From contig DAOUGI010000060.1 of assembly GCA_034429215.1 (NCBI GenBank), positions 1-32,126 of the forward strand: DNA of 32,126 bases, in the 5' to 3' direction. The DNA comes from JAFGOG01 sp034429215. GTDB taxonomy: Bacteria; Chloroflexota; Anaerolineae; JAAYZQ01. Positions 30,346 to 32,126 of the stretch are shown one piece after another. Position 1 is the stretch's first letter; the number at the start of each line of letters is the position of its first letter. Below the pieces are notes generated by a model, which saw only the letters and a list, made by a program, of their open reading frames with translations, searched no databases and was not told the origin of the DNA. A program made the position numbers and the translations under genes.

Positions 30346-31268
30346 CACTGACCCGGCGCGGCGGCCGCCTGGAACAGGGTGATGCGAATGGTATAGACAC
30401 CGGGCGTTTTGAGGATCTCTCCAGGCGAGACCTGATAGCGCTCCTGGATGGCCTCGGCCAGCGAATCGGGTGTGATGCGCAGGGCCGAGGCACACTCAGC
30501 CGGCAAGGGATTGGAGACGGCCATCTCGAAATGGTAGTTGCGCTGCGGCCCTTCGATGTCGAGGTTAACCTGGCTCACCGGAAGGGATTGGCCCTGCTCG
30601 TTTTGGACCAACAGCGTGGCGGTAAAGGGCTGGCCGGCCTGCAACTGGCCGGGATCGAAGACCAGGCCATAGGTGACAGGCTGGTCTGAACCGGAGGGAT
30701 GTGCAGGATCGACAGAAGTCTCCGCCTGTGGGTTGGCGTCACCCTCAGACAAGGCCAGCGCAAGCGTTTCGCCGGGATTGAGCTTACCGGGCTCGATCAC
30801 TCCGTCCCAGGCGGATTGGGCTGGCGGCAGCGGCGTTGTCTGAGAGGGAGAGAGGGCTTTTTGTGCCCATGGCAGCGGGGCGCGGCCCAACAGGTAAAAC
30901 AGGCCCACCACAAGGAGCAGGATACTGGCCGCGCCGGCGAAGAGCCGGCCGGCGATCATGGCCCGATTCAGCCAGATGCCGCGCCGCACGCTCTTTTGGG
31001 CCGCGCGGACGATCCTGGCGCCGGCGTTCGCCGACAGGCGCACGGACTGCACAGAGGCGCCAAGCGCCAGGCGGAGATGCTCTTCCAGGGCCGGCCGGGC
31101 ACGCAGCTCCTTGGCGCAGCGCGGGCAATGGACGATGTGCGCCTCCAAACGCTGGCGGTCGCGGTTGCTCAGCCGGTATTCTAGGTAATCGTCGAACAAG
31201 CCAGATGCCCGGTCACACCCGATGTCCCCCTTGGTTTTCGACGAACGCAACAGGTGGGCGCTGCTCAT
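30345..31268 (-). CDS. Zinc-finger (ZAS) anti-sigma factor, membrane-bound
   Basis: A 307-residue protein whose N-terminal cytoplasmic domain holds the anti-sigma zinc motif H44-x3-C48-x2-C51, with C18 further upstream. A membrane helix lies at about 103-127. The extracytoplasmic part of about 180 residues has a Pro/Ser linker and a beta-rich domain including TYGLVFDPGQLQAGQPFTATLLVQN. It should bind and silence the ECF sigma factor encoded directly upstream, with which it overlaps by four bases (ATGA). It overlaps the lipoprotein gene downstream by one base. Confidence 0.88.
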   Translation of the reverse strand: MSSAHLLRSSKTKGDIGCDRASGLFDDYLEYRLSNRDRQRLEAHIVHCPRCAKELRARPALEEHLRLALGASVQSVRLSANAGARIVRAAQKSVRRGIWLNRAMIAGRLFAGAASILLLVVGLFYLLGRAPLPWAQKALSPSQTTPLPPAQSAWDGVIEPGKLNPGETLALALSEGDANPQAETSVDPAHPSGSDQPVTYGLVFDPGQLQAGQPFTATLLVQNEQGQSLPVSQVNLDIEGPQRNYHFEMAVSNPLPAECASALRITPDSLAEAIQERYQVSPGEILKTPGVYTIRITLFQAAAAPGQ

Positions 31269-31945
31269 ACCGCCCTCATCTCTTCGACCGCCAACGGTCC
31301 AACCTCGTCATCCACGAGGCCCGCCTCGGCCAACAGCTCGCGCAGCCGCTGGCGAGCGGTATGGAGCCGAGACCGGACGGTGCCGGAAGGGATGTTTAAC
31401 ACGCTGGCTATCTCTTCATTGGATAGATCGGCATAGTAGCGCAAAATGATCACCAAGCGGTGCTTCTCGCCCAATTGGTTGATGGCTGTTAGGACCTGGC
31501 TGCGCTGCTCACCGCGCATGACGACCCGCTCGGGCCGATCCTCAGCTTTGGCAGCGATCCGATCGCCGTACCCAAGGTGCGGCCAGGGCACCACTTGGTA
31601 CCACTTGCGCCGCATCCGAGAGCGGCAGCAGTTGACGGCAATCCGGTAGAGCCAGGCCTCAAAGCTGATGCCCTCGCGGATCTCAAAGCGCGGCAGGGCC
31701 CGGCAGGCGCGGATGAAGGTCTCCTGGGTCATGTCCTCGGCATCCTGTTCATTGCGCATGACCAGATAACAGAGGCGATAGACATAGTTCTGATAGCGCT
31801 GGACCAGAACTTCGACGGCCAGCTCATCGCCCTGCTGGCAGCGGCGGATCAGGGCCATGCCCACCTGTTCCTGTGCAATTTGCTGTGACGATGCCATTCC
31901 GGTCCGGTTGGCCGGGGCATCAAGCCGCGCCACTGTTATTAACAC
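31265..31945 (-). CDS. ECF (extracytoplasmic function) RNA polymerase sigma factor
   Basis: Region 2 lies at about residues 32-112, with YQNYVYRLCYLVMRNEQDAEDMTQETFIRACRAL and FEAWLYRIAVNCCRSRMRR. Region 4 lies at about 146-203, with LGEKHRLVIILRYYADLSNEEIASVLNIPSGTVRSRLHTARQRLR, the helix-turn-helix for the -35 element. From GTG 31945 the protein is 226 residues, but GGGAGG abuts that codon directly. GTG 31933 (12 bases away) or ATG 31897 may be the true start; the sequence ahead of region 2 is not conserved. Confidence 0.9.
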   Translation of the reverse strand: MLITVARLDAPANRTGMASSQQIAQEQVGMALIRRCQQGDELAVEVLVQRYQNYVYRLCYLVMRNEQDAEDMTQETFIRACRALPRFEIREGISFEAWLYRIAVNCCRSRMRRKWYQVVPWPHLGYGDRIAAKAEDRPERVVMRGEQRSQVLTAINQLGEKHRLVIILRYYADLSNEEIASVLNIPSGTVRSRLHTARQRLRELLAEAGLVDDEVGPLAVEEMRAV

Positions 31946-31990
31946 CCTCCCAGTCTCAAATGTTCACTACCGAATGTGGTAGCAGGATCG

Positions 31991-32019
31991 AGGATACCAC
32001 AAAACGTTATATCTGTCAA
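31991..32019 (-). promoter_or_regulatory. Sigma-70-type promoter of the ECF sigma operon
   Basis: On the minus strand TTGACA (32019-32014), a 17-base spacer and TATCCT (31996-31991) form a near-consensus promoter. Transcription should begin near 31984, about 40 bases before GTG 31945. A short inverted repeat CTACC/GGTAG (31967-31971, 31978-31982) lies next to the start. No clear ECF-type promoter was seen, so autoregulation is not supported. Confidence 0.65.
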
Positions 32020-32103
32020 CGATGGTAGATCTCTCACCCCAACCGGGTGTGTTTCAGGATTCTGGGTAAGCGCTTGCAAGGTGGCATTTCCCCCTCACCC
32101 CAG

Positions 32104-32126
32104 CCCTCTCCCCCAGGGGGAGAGGG
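32104..32126. repeat. REP-like palindrome at window edge
   Basis: CCCTCTCCCCC (32104-32114) and GGGGGAGAGGG (32116-32126) are perfect 11-base arms around one A, preceded by CCCCTCACCCCAG. This type of palindrome is scattered through intergenic DNA of many bacteria. The element is cut by the window end, so its full length is unknown. Confidence 0.6.

Overview
The window is GC-rich bacterial DNA that looks chromosomal and most probably comes from a Chloroflexota bacterium (Anaerolineae/Caldilineae-like). This is inferred from four things: the ribosomal operon order ending rpoA-rplQ-truA-rplM-rpsI, secreted proteins with Thr/Pro linkers of the TPTPTPT type, the VYLPLVLKN motif in a secreted protease, and a cell-envelope gene set of lipoproteins, LysM and a lipobox-bearing penicillin-binding protein. 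No marker here fixes the genus. I see no rRNA, tRNA, CRISPR array, transposase or phage gene.

Bases 1-17643 are one long co-directional block of translation genes: the 3' end of tuf, then rpsJ-rplC-rplD-rplW-rplB-rpsS-rplV-rpsC-rplP-rpmC-rpsQ (S10), rplN-rplX-rplE-rpsN-rpsH-rplF-rplR-rpsE-rpmD-rplO-secY (spc), adk-map-rpmJ-rpsM-rpsK-rpsD-rpoA-rplQ (alpha) and truA-rplM-rpsI. Many junctions overlap by 1-8 bases (ATGA, GTGA, TAATG). The longer junctions carry small hairpins and three families of short dispersed repeats. infA is not at its frequent place between map and rpmJ. L18 and L17 appear to carry internal insertions of about 35-45 residues.

Bases 17644-27520 hold a cell-surface region on the same strand. 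A strong promoter whose predicted start point falls on the ATG (leaderless transcript) drives a 1012-residue membrane sensor kinase-like protein. Its phosphoacceptor histidine appears to be replaced. It overlaps a membrane-anchored double-LysM protein with an 8-residue tandem repeat tail. A small lipoprotein and a secreted M6 metallopeptidase follow. A second consensus promoter drives a small DUF3307-like membrane protein that overlaps a class B penicillin-binding lipoprotein, and a hairpin closes the unit. Together these suggest cell-wall sensing, remodelling and synthesis.

Bases 27633-28850 encode a maltose/galactoside-type O-acetyltransferase and an SGNH (GDSL) esterase in tandem. On the opposite strand, bases 31945-28921 form a tightly overlapping ECF sigma factor / zinc-finger anti-sigma factor / CARDB-like lipoprotein operon behind a TTGACA-17-TATCCT promoter. 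The right edge is a REP-like palindrome.

No stretch above 300 bases lacks a gene. The longest spacers are 427-616, 17644-17827, 27467-27632, 31946-32126 and 22012-22164; the first four hold the hairpins, promoters and repeats listed, and in 22012-22164 I see only a ribosome binding site and no convincing promoter.
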